DNA of 64,000 nucleotides, from the NCBI RefSeq assembly GCF_910592395.1, contig NC_088313.1, positions 10,702,937 through 10,766,936 on the forward strand, in the 5' to 3' direction. The notes beneath the pieces were generated by a model. That model saw only the letters and a program-made list of their open reading frames with translations. It was not told the origin of the DNA and ran no database searches. Source of the DNA: Lineus longissimus. Lineage: Eukaryota; Nemertea; Pilidiophora; Heteronemertea; Lineidae. Positions 14,001 to 24,898 of this stretch are shown one piece after another (the first letter of the stretch is position 1; every line of letters begins with the position of its first letter). The position numbers and the translations under genes were made by a program.

Positions 14001-17000
14001 TTGGTTGATTTCTCCCCGATACCAAACTGTACATACATATATAGGTTGGCTTCCGTCACCAATGACGTCAGGCATGCCAATATTGAAGTGTGATATGTAT
14101 TGGTTGATTTCTCCCCGATACCAAACTGTATATACATATATAGGTTGGCTTCCGTCACCAATGACGTCAGGCGTACCAATATTGAAGTGTGATATGTATT
14201 GGTTGATTTCTCCCCGATACCAAAATGTACATACATATATAGGTTGGCTTCCGTCACCAATGACGTCAGGCGTACCAATATTGAAGTGTGATATGTATTG
14301 GTTGATTTCTCCCCGATACCAAACTGTATAAGCATATATAGGTCGGCTTCCGTCACCAATGACGTCAGACGTGCCAATATTGAAGTGTGATATGTATTGG
14401 TTGATTTCTCCCCGATACCAAAATGTACATACATATATAGGTTGGCTTCCGTCACCAATGACGTCAGGCGTACCATTATTGAAGTGTGATATGTATTGGT
14501 CGATTTCTCCCCGATACCAAACTGTATATACATATATAGGTTGGCTTCCGTCACCAATGACGTCAGGCGTACCAATATTGAAGTGTGATATGTATTGGTT
14601 GATTTCTCCCTGATACCAAAATGTATATACATATATAGGTTGGCTTCCGTCACCAATGACGTCAGGCGTACCAATATTGAAGTGTGATATGTATCGGTTG
14701 ATTTCTCCCTGATACCAAAATGTACATACATATATAGGTTGGCTTCCGTCACCAATGACGTCAGGCGTGCCAATATTGAAGTGTAATATGTATTGGTTGA
14801 TTTTTCCCGATACCAAACTGTATATACATATATAGGTTGGCTTCCGTCACCAATGACGTCAGGCGTGCCAATATTGAAGTGTGATATGTATTGGTTGATT
14901 GCTCCCTGATACCAAACTGTACATAAATATATAGGTCGGCATCCGTCACCAATGACGTCAGGCGTGCCAATATTGAAGTGTGATATGTATTGGTTGATTT
15001 CTCCCCGATACCAAACTGTACATACATATATAGGTTGGCTTCCGTCACCAATGACGTCAGGCATGCCAATATTGAAGTGTGACATGTATTGGTCGATTTC
15101 TCCCCGATACCAAACTGTATATACGTATATAAGTCGGCATCCGTCACCAATGACGTCAGGCGTGCCAATATTGAAGTGTGATATGTATTGGTTGATTTCT
15201 CCCCGATACAAAAATGTACATACATATATAGGTTGGCTTCCGTCACAAATGACGTCAGGCGTGCCAATATTGAAGTGTGATATGTATTGGTTGATTTCTC
15301 CCTGATACCAAACTGTATATACATATATAGGTCGGCATCCGTCACCAATGACGTCAGGCATGCCAATATTGAAGTGTGATATGTATTGGTCGATTTCTCC
15401 CCGATACCAAACTGTATATACATATATAGGTTGGCTTTCGTCACCAATGACGTCAGGCATGCCAATATTGAAGTGTGATATGTATTGGTTGATTTCTCCC
15501 TGATACAAAAATGTACATACATATATAGGTTGGCTTCCGTCACCAATGACGTCAGGCGTGCCAATATTGAAGTGTGATATGTATTGGTTGATTTCTCCCC
15601 GATACCAAACTGTATATACATATATGGGTTGGCTTCCGTCACCAATGACGTCAGGCGTGCCAATATTGAAGTGTGATATGTATTGGTCGATTTCTCCCCG
15701 ATACTAAACTGTATATGCATATATAGGTTGGCTTCCGTCACCAATGACGTCAGGCGTGCCAATATTGAAGTGTGATATGTATTGGTTGATTTCTCCCCGA
15801 TACCAAACTGTATATGCATATATAGGTCGGCTTCCGTCACCAATGATGTCAGGCATGCCAATATTGAAGTGTGATATGTATTGGTTGATTTTTCCTCGAT
15901 ACCAAACTGTATATACATATATAGGTTGGCTTCCGTCACCAATGACGTCAGGCGTGCCAATATTGAAGTGTGATATGTATTGGTTGATTTCTCCCTGATA
16001 CCAAACTGTACATACATATATAGGTTGGCTTTCGTCACCAATGATGTCAGGCGTGCCGATATTGAAGTGTGATATGTATTGGTTGATTTCTCCCCGATAC
16101 CAAACTGTACATACATAATATATAGGTCGACATCCGTCACAATGACGTCAGGCGTGCCAATATTGAAGTGTGATATGTATTGGTTGATTTCTCCCTGATA
16201 CCAAACTGTACATAAATATATAGGTCGGCATCCGTCACCAATGACGTCAGGCGTGCCAATATTGAAGTGTGATATGTATTGGTTGATTTCTCCCCGATAC
16301 CAAACTGTACATACATATATAGGTTGGCTTCTGTCACCAATGACGTCAGGCGTGCCAATATTGAAGTGTGATATGTATTGGTCGATTTCTCCCCGATACC
16401 AAACTGTATATACATATATAGGTTGGCTTCCGTCACCAATGACGTCAGGCATGCCAATATTGAAGTGTGATATGTATTGGTTGATTTCTCCCTGATACAA
16501 AAATGTACATACATATATAGGTTGGCTTCCGTCACCAATGACGTCAGGCGTGCCAATTTTGAAGTGTGATATGTATTGGTTGATTTCTCCCGGATACCAA
16601 ACTGTATATACATATATAGGTCGGCATCCGTCACCAATGACGTCAGGCATGCCAATATTGAAGTGTGATATGTATTGGTCGATTTCTCCCCGATACCAAA
16701 CTGTATATACATATATAGGTTGGCTTCCGTCACCAATGACGTCAGGCATGCCAATATTGAAGTGTGATATGTATTGGTTGATTTCTCCCTGATACAAAAA
16801 TGTACATACATATATAGGTTGGCTTCCGTCACCAATGACGTCAGGCGTGCCAATATTGAAGTGTGATATGTATTGGTTGATTTCGCCCTGATACCTAACT
16901 GTATATACATATATAGGTCGGCATCCGTCACCAATGACATCAGGCATGCCAATATTGAAGTGTGATATGTATTGGTTGATTTCTCCCTGATACAAAAATG

Positions 17001-17690
17001 TACATACATATATAGGTTGGCTTCCGTCACCAATGACGTCAGGCGTGCCAATATTGAAGTGTAATATGTATTGGTTGATTTCTCCCTGATACCAAACTGT
17101 ACATACATATATAGGTTGGCTTCCGTTACCAATGACGTCAGGCGTGCCAATATTGAAGTGAGATATGTATTGGTGGATTTCTCCCTGATACCAAACTGTA
17201 CATACATATATAGGTTGGCTTCCGTCACCAATGACGTCAGGCGTGCCAATATTGAAGTGTGATATGTATTGGTTGATTTCTCCCTGATACCAAACTGTAC
17301 ATACATATATAGGTCGGCATCCGTCACCAATGACGTCAGGCGTGCCAATATTGAAGTGTGATATGTATTGGTTGATTTTTCCCCGATACCAAACTGTATA
17401 TACATATACAGGTTGGCTTCTGTCACCAATGACGTCAGGCGTGCCAATATTGAAGTGTGATATGTATTGGTTGATTTCTCCCCGATACCAAACTGTACAT
17501 ACATATATAGGTTGGCTTCCGTCACCAATGACGTCAGGCGTGCCAATATTGAAGTGTGATATGTATTGGTTGATTTCTCCCCGATACCAAACTGTACATA
17601 CATATATAGGTCGACATCCGTCACAATGACGTCAAGTGTACTAATATTGATTGAAGATATTTACTGATTTATTTCTCCCTAATGCCAAAA
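8045..17690. repeat. 99-bp satellite array, about 93 conserved units
   Basis: From about 8392 to 17640 a 99-bp unit repeats with high identity. About three to four diverged units lie on the left (8045-8391) and about half a diverged unit on the right (17640-17690), the usual pattern of homogenised centre and decayed edges. Each unit has CACCAATGACGTCAGGCG, then ATTGAAGTGTGATATGTATT, then a TATATACATATATAGG stretch. Because 99 is a multiple of 3 and the unit lacks stops in two minus frames and sometimes one plus frame, it produces open frames up to 744 codons, which I treat as artefacts. A few units are 100 bp (+2 and -1 indels) and mark higher-order blocks. Confidence 0.95.
11587..14760. repeat. 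Higher-order repeat blocks within the 99-bp satellite
   Basis: Rare variants recur in the same order. GATTTTTCCCGATACC occurs at about 11626, 13312 and 14798, and GATTGCTCCCTG at about 11724, 13410 and 14896. The spacings are about 1686 and 1486 bp, close to 17 and 15 units. So a ~1.6-kb block was duplicated as a unit, with loss of two units in the second copy. Confidence 0.7.
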
Positions 17691-18372
17691 TAAATATCTA
17701 TCTAGATACATATGTAAAGCAGTAGGGTGCATATCGTTGTTCGGGGTAAACTCCCGTGTCGTCGCACCACCCACGCCGAATGATGATAGACTTCTGTTTT
17801 AGGCGAAACTGTAGTTTGATGCTACTGTGAGGAGCAGAGCCGTATTAGTGTATAGTGACGGTATCTTCACAAGACATACCAGAGAACCCGTATCACTTGG
17901 TGTCAGCCCGAGGCCAGACCCCGAGTACTGAAAGCAAGATGGGTACATTGCCATGTAGGCACATTGTAAGAGGTTTGGCCGGCATTGCTGGTCAGTTAAG
18001 AGTTGGAACTAATTTAACCATTCACCAAAGCTTCCTCTTGCAAACACTGATCCTTACCCATGTTTCCATTGAGGCATGGAGGCACATATGTATCGAGTGA
18101 AATGGTCAAAATGTCACCAAAGCCGCGTCATTTTTATTGGCAACGTCGAAGAAACTCCCCCACCTGGTCGAAATATGTTTTTCTCTACAGAAAGAAATTG
18201 TCAAAAAGCTGCAAAAACGTCACGTGATCCCTTATGGTTAATAGGCTACGCTAAGCATCATTAGATATGTTATCTATTCAAGTTTATTTTTAGTTTGATT
18301 GCATTGAAATTTAACGACTACATGTACGATAAAGCTGACGTGGTTTCGAACAACCCAGCCAGGCCAACAAAA

Positions 18373-18487
18373 ATATGTACCCCGTAGAGGTTTTTTGGTA
18401 AAATGAAAAAACCCAGATGGTTTTTGAGATCGTGAAATACCCCTAAGGGGTTTTCACTTACCTGAAAAACCTCTACGGGGTGCATAT
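18373..18487. repeat. Imperfect hairpin, 23-bp arms
   Basis: The left arm at 18373-18395 begins ATATGTACCCCGTAGAGG. The right arm at 18465-18487 is its reverse complement with one mismatch (ATATGCACCCC). The 69-nt loop contains smaller palindromes (CCCCTAAGGGG) and repeated AAAAACC/GGTTTTT blocks. It could be a small foldback element or a structured RNA; there are no flanking genes to decide. Confidence 0.6.
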
Positions 18488-18696
18488 TTGTGTTGCCTGA
18501 AAAACCATTTAAGGTTTTTCAAGAGCTGAAAAACCTTTATTTCTAAGTGTGTGTGTTCTGAAAGGAGTTATTTCTGGTACCGAGGTTGAAGATTATCTGG
18601 TAAGTATGCTTTTTCCATACTTTCGGTCTCATGAATATTGGCCTTTCTCAGTTTCCATTATTTTGTAATCCATTTTGTGGTGGATGGTAATCTCAC

Positions 18697-18835
18697 CGAG
18701 TTGGGCATCTCGCGATTCTGCGTATCGGGTTGTTTATCAATGAATCCAGTTTCTCCAGTCAGCTCACAGCCACGGGCACCTCCATGTATCAGTATACACA
18801 AGTCTACATTATATCCTTGCAAGAAATAGGCCTTA
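18697..18835 (-). CDS. Candidate internal exon, unrecognised protein
   Basis: On the minus strand an acceptor-like CACACTCAG precedes 18835 and a donor TCG|GTGAGA follows 18697. The 139-nt stretch reads 46 codons without a stop, beginning KAYFLQGYNVDLCILIHGG and ending QNREMPNS, after one base that completes a split codon. The composition is protein-like. It could belong to the minus-strand gene at 26825-42366, but the entering phase (2) does not match that gene's last exon (1), so at least one exon would be missing between them. The acceptor pyrimidine tract is weak. Confidence 0.25.
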
Positions 18836-20009
18836 CTGAGTGTGGTATACAATTGTATCTTCGATGGTGAAAACACTCAAAATGTTACACTGGCATCTAA
18901 GTAGGAAATACGCCCAATACAAAGGATAAAGTCGGTGTCCAGCGTTGAATCATGTATTTGAGAGTAATTTTAGCATACAGTTTTTGAGGCCCCCCTCGAC
19001 AAACCCTGGGACTCTTTATTGAGGGTCAAAAAGGGACGTTTAACCCCCCCCCCCCCTACGTACTTCACGGGCAGTTCATGCAAATGTCAAAACAGAGAAC
19101 TCGAATAGACCCTTCCTTAGAGTTCCCATGGGATAGTCTAGGGGGACATGTTCAAGTAGGCCTACTCTGTCTCATGCTCGTACACCTTAGGTCGGATAAC
19201 CATGTTTGACGTGATTCAATGATATGAACGTTTTGATACTTGCTTTTGTACCATTAGGCCTGTTAAGCGAAGGGTCGGCCCATTTCTGATGTATTCTGTG
19301 CAATAATTCTACACACGGAAAAAAAATCATTTTTTCATTTTTGAAATCAGCACCCCACACATTTTTGGCTCACCTGTGAGCCTTTACCATCACGCAGCGT
19401 CCGTCGTCGTCGTCGTCGTCCGTCGTCCGTCGTCGTTAGACATGGGTGGCACGTTTTGTTATCGCTAAAGCCACTGAACTGAAACTTAGTACACATGTAC
19501 CCCTTGGTGACCACTACTCAGAGACCAAAACGCGGTCTCATATGTTTCACGGTTTGGCCACCAGGGGGCCAAAGGTAAAAAATGAAGAAATGCGTTTTCT
19601 CCCTGTTTACTGGTCCGAAAAATTTGAAAAAAATATGGTAGGTACTTCTACTAATGGGACATCACATATCCTCCGGGTTTTTGATTTGACCTAATTTTCA
19701 AGGTAAGATAGGTCAAAGTTCGCCGACGGCACCGCTGTTAGTCAATGGTGGCACGTTTTGTAACCGCTGAGGCTATTGAACTCAAACTTGGTACATATAT
19801 ACCCTTGGGTGACCTTTACTCAGAGACTGAATCGTGGCGTCATACGATTTACGGTTTGGCCAATAGCGGGCCAAAGGTCAACAATGAAAATATGCGATTA
19901 CTCGCCTACGTCTGAAAAATTTGAATAAAATATGGCAGGTACTTCTTGCAGTGTTACATCATATATCCTCCGCATTCATTTTTTGGCTCACCTGCCCCTT
20001 TTCATCCCC

Positions 20010-20150
20010 CCCCCGACCCACCCACCCCTGACCCCACCCTGACCCCACCCCTGACCCTACCCCTGACCCCACCCCTGACCCTACCCCTGACCCTACCCCT
20101 GACCCCACCCCTGACCCCACCTCCTCCCCTCCTCCTCCTTCCCCTCTTAC
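20010..20150. repeat. C-rich minisatellite (ACCCCTGACCCC)n
   Basis: Units of CCCTGACCCCACC and CCCTGACCCTACC repeat about ten times, followed by a CCTCCTCC tail. It gives a spurious Pro/Leu/Thr-rich peptide. Confidence 0.85.
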
Positions 20151-20340
20151 AACACTAGAACTCTAAGAACTTCCAAGGCAGGTGTAACTACAGAGTGAGA
20201 GCAGACCAGACCCCATTTTAGCAATGCATTAACCCCTCTACCATTTATTGCTAGAGGCCCTTGTGGTTATTGCACAATTGGTCAGATTACTACAGAGAGT
20301 GACACTGAGCAGCTGAGAGAAAACTTAGTTAAAGGTAACA

Positions 20341-20478
20341 GTCACTGAAGAAACAACTGATTACCACACCAAATTAGACCTTGTATTTACAAATGCACAT
20401 CATGTGCACCATACTGGGATCATTGACAATTGCTGGTCTGACCATAAAATGATATATACAGCTTTACCAATGTCAGAA
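20341..20478 (+). pseudogene. LINE endonuclease fragment inside HINE-type element
   Basis: This frame has no stop for 46 codons and reads HTKLDLVFTNAHHVHHTG and then CWSDHKMIYTALPM. LDLVFTN and the intact SDH are the closing motifs of an APE-type LINE endonuclease. No reverse transcriptase follows; the element ends about 60 bp later. It is the better-kept relative of 4704-4823. Confidence 0.55.
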
Positions 20479-20540
20479 TCACTGACTCCATAGCCTCCCC
20501 TTTGACACAGGTGAGCACATGGTCCCTGGACCATTTCATT

Positions 20541-21266
20541 CAGAGAAGCAAGGCTGTTATCTCATTTTCAGCGCCAGACTATAATAGAGTACATGTAAAA
20601 TTCATTGTCACATGTGATTGTGTGGGATCACAAGATTCAATCACCTAATTCTCATTAAAAACAACAAGCCTAGAAGCCTGAGCCATTTGAAATTACTGAC
20701 ATCAGACCCAAACCACCATAAAGAGCAGAAACCACATTGAGGTAATAGGCCTGTACTGTGCGACTGCGCTGTAGGACTGTAGGGTTAATGACTGATAACA
20801 GAAACACATGTGGCCTCATTTTTCTTAGATATGTATCGGTTCCAAGACAACTCCACGGCACGCGTGCCACTTCAGATTATTTACAAATTAATAAGGAGAC
20901 ATGTATGTACCAGCCTATGCTGAAGACCAACCTATTCACGGTACTGTTTTATATTTCTAAATACATTTTTGTTTTTTTTCCACGGGAAAAATAAAGACAG
21001 ATAAATGGATAAACAGCCCGAGATCTCGCGGTTTTATTGCCGTTAAATCACTTTTATTAACATGGAAGCTAAATGCACATGTACAAATGTCATGATTTTG
21101 ATGTGTTTTGGGGTAAAATGCGCCTACCCGACCATAGAAACCTTATTCTAATGTTTTCACCCCAGTGGTGGTGTGGATGTGGGAGATAGATGGCTTATAC
21201 ATGTATAAGTTTTGTTGCTCAACGTACAAGTAAATTCTGAAAGGCTGGATTTAGATCCTTTGAACG
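20541..21266. other. Single-copy spacer, no gene seen
   Basis: Short open frames only, none protein-like. It ends at the TA target of the Tc1-like element. Confidence 0.4.
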
Positions 21267-21305
21267 TATACTCATCAAAGAAAGTTATTTTAAGGACCAC
21301 TTTTT

Positions 21306-23356
21306 AGCTCAGCTGACAAAGTCAGCTGAGCTTGTCAAACAAGCTGCTCAGTGGCGTCCGTCTGTCAGTCCGTCCGTCCGTCCGTCCGTCCGTCCGTCCG
21401 TCCGTCCGTTAAACCCATGGTGCACATTTTGTAACCGTAAGACCTAGAGACTTCAATTTTGCATTTCTGGATACTTCTGGTCAAACTCTACTTTCAAAAC
21501 AAAATTTGTCGCCATTCGACCTACTTCCTGCGAGCGAGAGCGCATGAAGGAAACTGGCCTATATCGGCCTAGGAGCAGCAGAATTAGTCGAAATATGCTT
21601 TAATATTAAGATAAAATTCTTGAAAAACTATTTTATTGAGAAAAAGTTCAAAATTTTAACAGGAGAGGGCGCTACCTGCCTTTTAATTATTTCTGCTGAT
21701 TCAAATTCCCGCCCGATGACGTCAGCCATCAATGAAGTCTCCTATTTGCCAGTTCTCAAAACATGGCAGCTACACAAAAAAGCAGCAGTAGCTCCAGGAA
21801 TAAATCACTGTTCACTTCAGCTTCGTAATCGATTGTACCCCCACTTTATTGTGTTTTGTGTGGTGTTCCTATTCAATCAACGATGTGAGGCCTTTTTATG
21901 TTGGTTTTAATTGAGAAGGTGCATTTTAGCGGCCTACGAAATACCGAAGCGGAGACAAAATGGCGGCATGTTGTTTACTCGATCCATGTGCAATAATCTT
22001 GGAGCTCAATGACACTCAGCTCGATGACGATGGTAGCCTGGTAGGCGATATTATCACCAGTTCGTTTCAGTGGTAGTCGTAAGGTCTTTAGGGACTACTT
22101 TCAGAAATTAGTTCTTGAAAATCTGGCCACATTTCTGTGAAAACGATATCGGAAGTGCATGCTCTGTTATTCGCGATGACATCGCCGATGTATTTTGAAG
22201 TGGAGAATTCCCACAGTATGTGCAGTGAATCGGCATGATTCTGTTCGCCTATTAAGTTTTAGTTCTATGATTCTTTCATGAGTAAAAAGTAGACATTCTA
22301 AGCAATACAATAATGTCACTCCCATAAAAATTGATTGGAAATTGAGGGAGCTACGGCACTCTCTTCGGCAACTGACAGCGCTGAAAAAATACATTGCATA
22401 CTGTACAATACCAAATAGCGTAGGGAATCACCAGAAATGACGTCATCGCTGGTCTAAATAGAAAACTACGGTGGCGCAGTAGAGCACAAGAAAAGGTTTA
22501 GCATTAACTTCGTCATGCAAGCTTCAGCAACAAAACGATTTCTCATGAATGATTTACTTGATCATCATCAGCTTGTTTCCCCTGATAGATAAAAAAAATG
22601 ATTTACAATTTCCACCAAAGTTTTCTATTTTGTATATAGTCACATGTTATTTAACTGGCAAGGAGCCAAGCAGACAATCAAAACTTACTATTGTTCAATA
22701 AAACATAATTTTCTTAACTCTGTCATATTTTTCACTTTCATACTAAACAACGCAGGTTTCCCTTCATGACCCAAGAATAATTCTTTAGACATTTTTAATG
22801 ACTCGGAATCCATGCACTCTGATTCTCCATAAATGGATGTATGGTTTGACCAATTCTTGCATGACATGTCCACCAAAAAAAATGTGAATGCAGTCCGGCA
22901 AAGAGGAACAACCAACCATTCACTTCGACTTTTAAAGGCTACATGGTTCCAAGAAAATACATTTATACTACCAAGTAAAAGGTTCATCCTACATTTTCGT
23001 TCATATGTAGTCTAGCATTTACTTGTTTTGGTAGCAAATACTGATTTCTAAAAATCCTTTGCTTTCACAAGAACTAAACTATTCCAATTTTTGAAGCATA
23101 CTAAATACTTCAAAATTTGGAGTAAAAGCTTATGCTAGTTTTTATTCATATGGCCCATCAACAGGTGCATACCATAAACCATGAGAATGTTCCAACAGTG
23201 GCATAATTATGTCAACCAAAAACATTGGTACCGTAGTGAACGCAAAAGGATATCAAATACCATGGAGCATGCCATTTTCATGCATAATGAACTAAACACC
23301 GGGAAGATATTAATGATATTAACTCAGCTGAGCGCCAGGCCCTTGGGCCTCTTGTT
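21306..23356 (+). mobile_element. HINE-type element (AGCTCAGCTG family) nested in the Tc1 left end
   Basis: It starts AGCTCAGCTGACAAAGTCAG, then a (GTCC)n tract (21357-21409), and ends with a hairpin AGGCCC/GGGCCT followed by CTTGTT. The Tc1 right terminal repeat shows the empty site: CCACTTTTT joined directly to ATTTTTAAC. The insertion therefore added no target duplication longer than the ambiguous TT. No protein is encoded. It is the same family as the elements at 57550-63080, by both ends. Confidence 0.8.
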
Positions 23357-23620
23357 ATTTTTAACATATTTTTTTTACAGCACATATTAAGGACCAGAAA
23401 ATTCCTAAATATGAATGTCCTGTATGACCTCCAAGACACAGTAATCAATTTCACATGTGGTTTGTTCCAGTTGTGGCATAACTTCTTTCTAAACTTGTCA
23501 CAAACTGAAAATGGGTGTTTTTGGTGTGTCAGCTGACCACATAAAGTGGTACAAAAAAGTCCATGCAAGTGCTTTTCCTTGCATTTCCCACCAAGCTCAG
23601 GCAGCATTCTGACAAGAGAG

Positions 23621-24637
23621 ATGCCTAGGTGCCACTTGAGTGAAGTAGAGGTTGCACGAGCCATAGGGATGCTGGAAGCTGGCTTCAGTCAGCGACGAGT
23701 AGCTGAGATGATGGGTGTGTCTCACAGTGTCATCAGTCGTGCTAACCAACGACACCGGGAGACAGGGCGATACTCAGAGAAACCCCGTACTGGCCGCCCA
23801 TCAGCAACAACTGCGAGGGATGACCGCTACTTAGTGACTATTTGTCGTCGCAACCGCTTCAGTAGTGCTTGCAGACTCAATAACCAATTCACTGCTGCAA
23901 CTGGGGTGACTGTTTCAAATCAAACCATCCGTAACCGACTTCACAGAGCCGACATCCATGGCAATGCATCCCATTAACCCCTGCTCACAGAAGAATCCGT
24001 CTCAATTGGGCTCGAAATTATGTGGGATGGACCCACCAGCAATGGCGCCGTGTTCTGTTCTCAGATGAGAGCAGATTCAGCCTGGACCACAATGATGGAC
24101 GTGTTAGAGTCTGGAGACAACAGGGAGAGAGATTTGCAGATGCCTGCATCACTGAACATGACCGCTATGGTGGAGGCAGCATCATGGTGTGGGGCGGAAT
24201 CAGCTACGGTCAACGCACTCGCCTCTATGTGGTCCCAGGGGAGCAATTACAGGTGTGAGGTACAGAGATGAAATCGTGGAACCTTTTGTGGTTCCGTTTG
24301 CAGAAAACGCAGGGGAAAATTTCATTTTCAAGGACGACAACGCTCGTCCCCACACAGCGAGGGTGGTGACACAGTACCTGGCGGATCATGGAATTGAGCG
24401 TATGGACTGGCTCTAGCGAAATCCCCGGACTTGAATCCGATAGAACATGTCTGGGACATGATGGGAAGGAGTATTGGAGCGCTTGAGGTGCAGCCAAATG
24501 GGTTGCAGCAGCTTGGTGTGGCCTTGGAGGCTGCATGGGATGCAATTGATGTCAGGGATGTTAATCGTCTGATAAACTCAATGAGACAGCGGTGTCAGGC
24601 TGTTATTGCAGCAGGGGGAGGCCATACTCCCTACTGA
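23621..24637 (+). pseudogene. Tc1-like transposase, frameshifted
   Basis: The N-terminus (ATG 23621) has paired helix-turn-helix regions (GFSQRRVAEMMGVSHSVISR) and a GRPSATT linker, and stops at 23977. The catalytic part continues in a second frame from 23986 (WTHQQWRRVLFSDESRFSLD, first catalytic Asp; MVWGGISYG). It moves to a third frame from about 24240 (FIFKDDNARPHTA, second Asp) and back to the first from 24416 (SPDLNPIEHVWD, Glu). Allowing for the breaks, the second Asp and Glu are 34 residues apart, as in Tc1 DD34E enzymes. It ends at GGGHTPY. At least three frame breaks make it inactive. Confidence 0.9.
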
Positions 24638-24898
24638 CCATGCTGACATTGATGACAAGATATTAAATTAGGCTAAAATTGTGAAAAAGTTGACACACCA
24701 AAACACCCATTTTCAGGTTGTGACAAGTTTAGAAAGAAGTTATTAAAAAACAAGAACAAACCACATGTGAAATTGATTACTGTGTCTTGGAGGTCATACA
24801 GGACATTCATATTTAGGCATTTTCTGGTCCTTTATATGTGCTGTAAAAAAAATATGTTAAAAATAAAAAGTGGTCCTTAACTTTCTTTGATGAGTGTA

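Larger units (their letters stand above)
17691..19360. other. Single-copy region with a long inverted repeat and one exon-like segment
   Basis: It contains the hairpin at 18373-18487 and a candidate minus-strand exon at 18697-18835, both listed separately, and a poly-C tract near 19043. The rest shows nothing recognisable. Confidence 0.4.
19361..20540 (+). mobile_element. HINE-type element with proline-codon minisatellite
   Basis: It starts with TTTTTGGCTCACCTGTGAGC and a (CGTC)n-like tract (19400-19436), and ends with the hairpin ACATGGTCCCTGGACCAT plus TTCATT at 20540. It has one CCACCAGGGGGC at 19558 and a second diverged unit at about 19858. It also holds a C-rich minisatellite and a LINE endonuclease remnant, the latter shared with the element at 2993-4914. 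Confidence 0.65.
21269..24896 (+). mobile_element. Tc1-like transposon, interrupted
   Basis: The ends are inverted repeats: CTCATCAAAGAAAGTT at the left and its complement at 24880-24896, flanked by TA on both sides (21267-21268 and 24897-24898). The repeats are long; similarity resumes at 23357 and continues for about 200 bp, including ATGTCCTGTATGACCTCCAA. Without the 2051-bp insertion at 21306-23356 it is about 1.58 kb, normal for Tc1. The transposase is broken by frame changes. Confidence 0.9.

Noticed and set aside
8451-17624. Long open frames up to 744 codons in the 99-bp array
   Set aside because: They exist in two minus frames and one plus frame at once, follow from a stop-free unit with length divisible by 3, and change frame at indel units.
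8392-17640. CRISPR-like array
   Set aside because: Units are contiguous 99-bp repeats with no unique spacers, and the DNA is eukaryotic.
19946-20158. Proline-rich protein
   Set aside because: Translation of a C-rich minisatellite.
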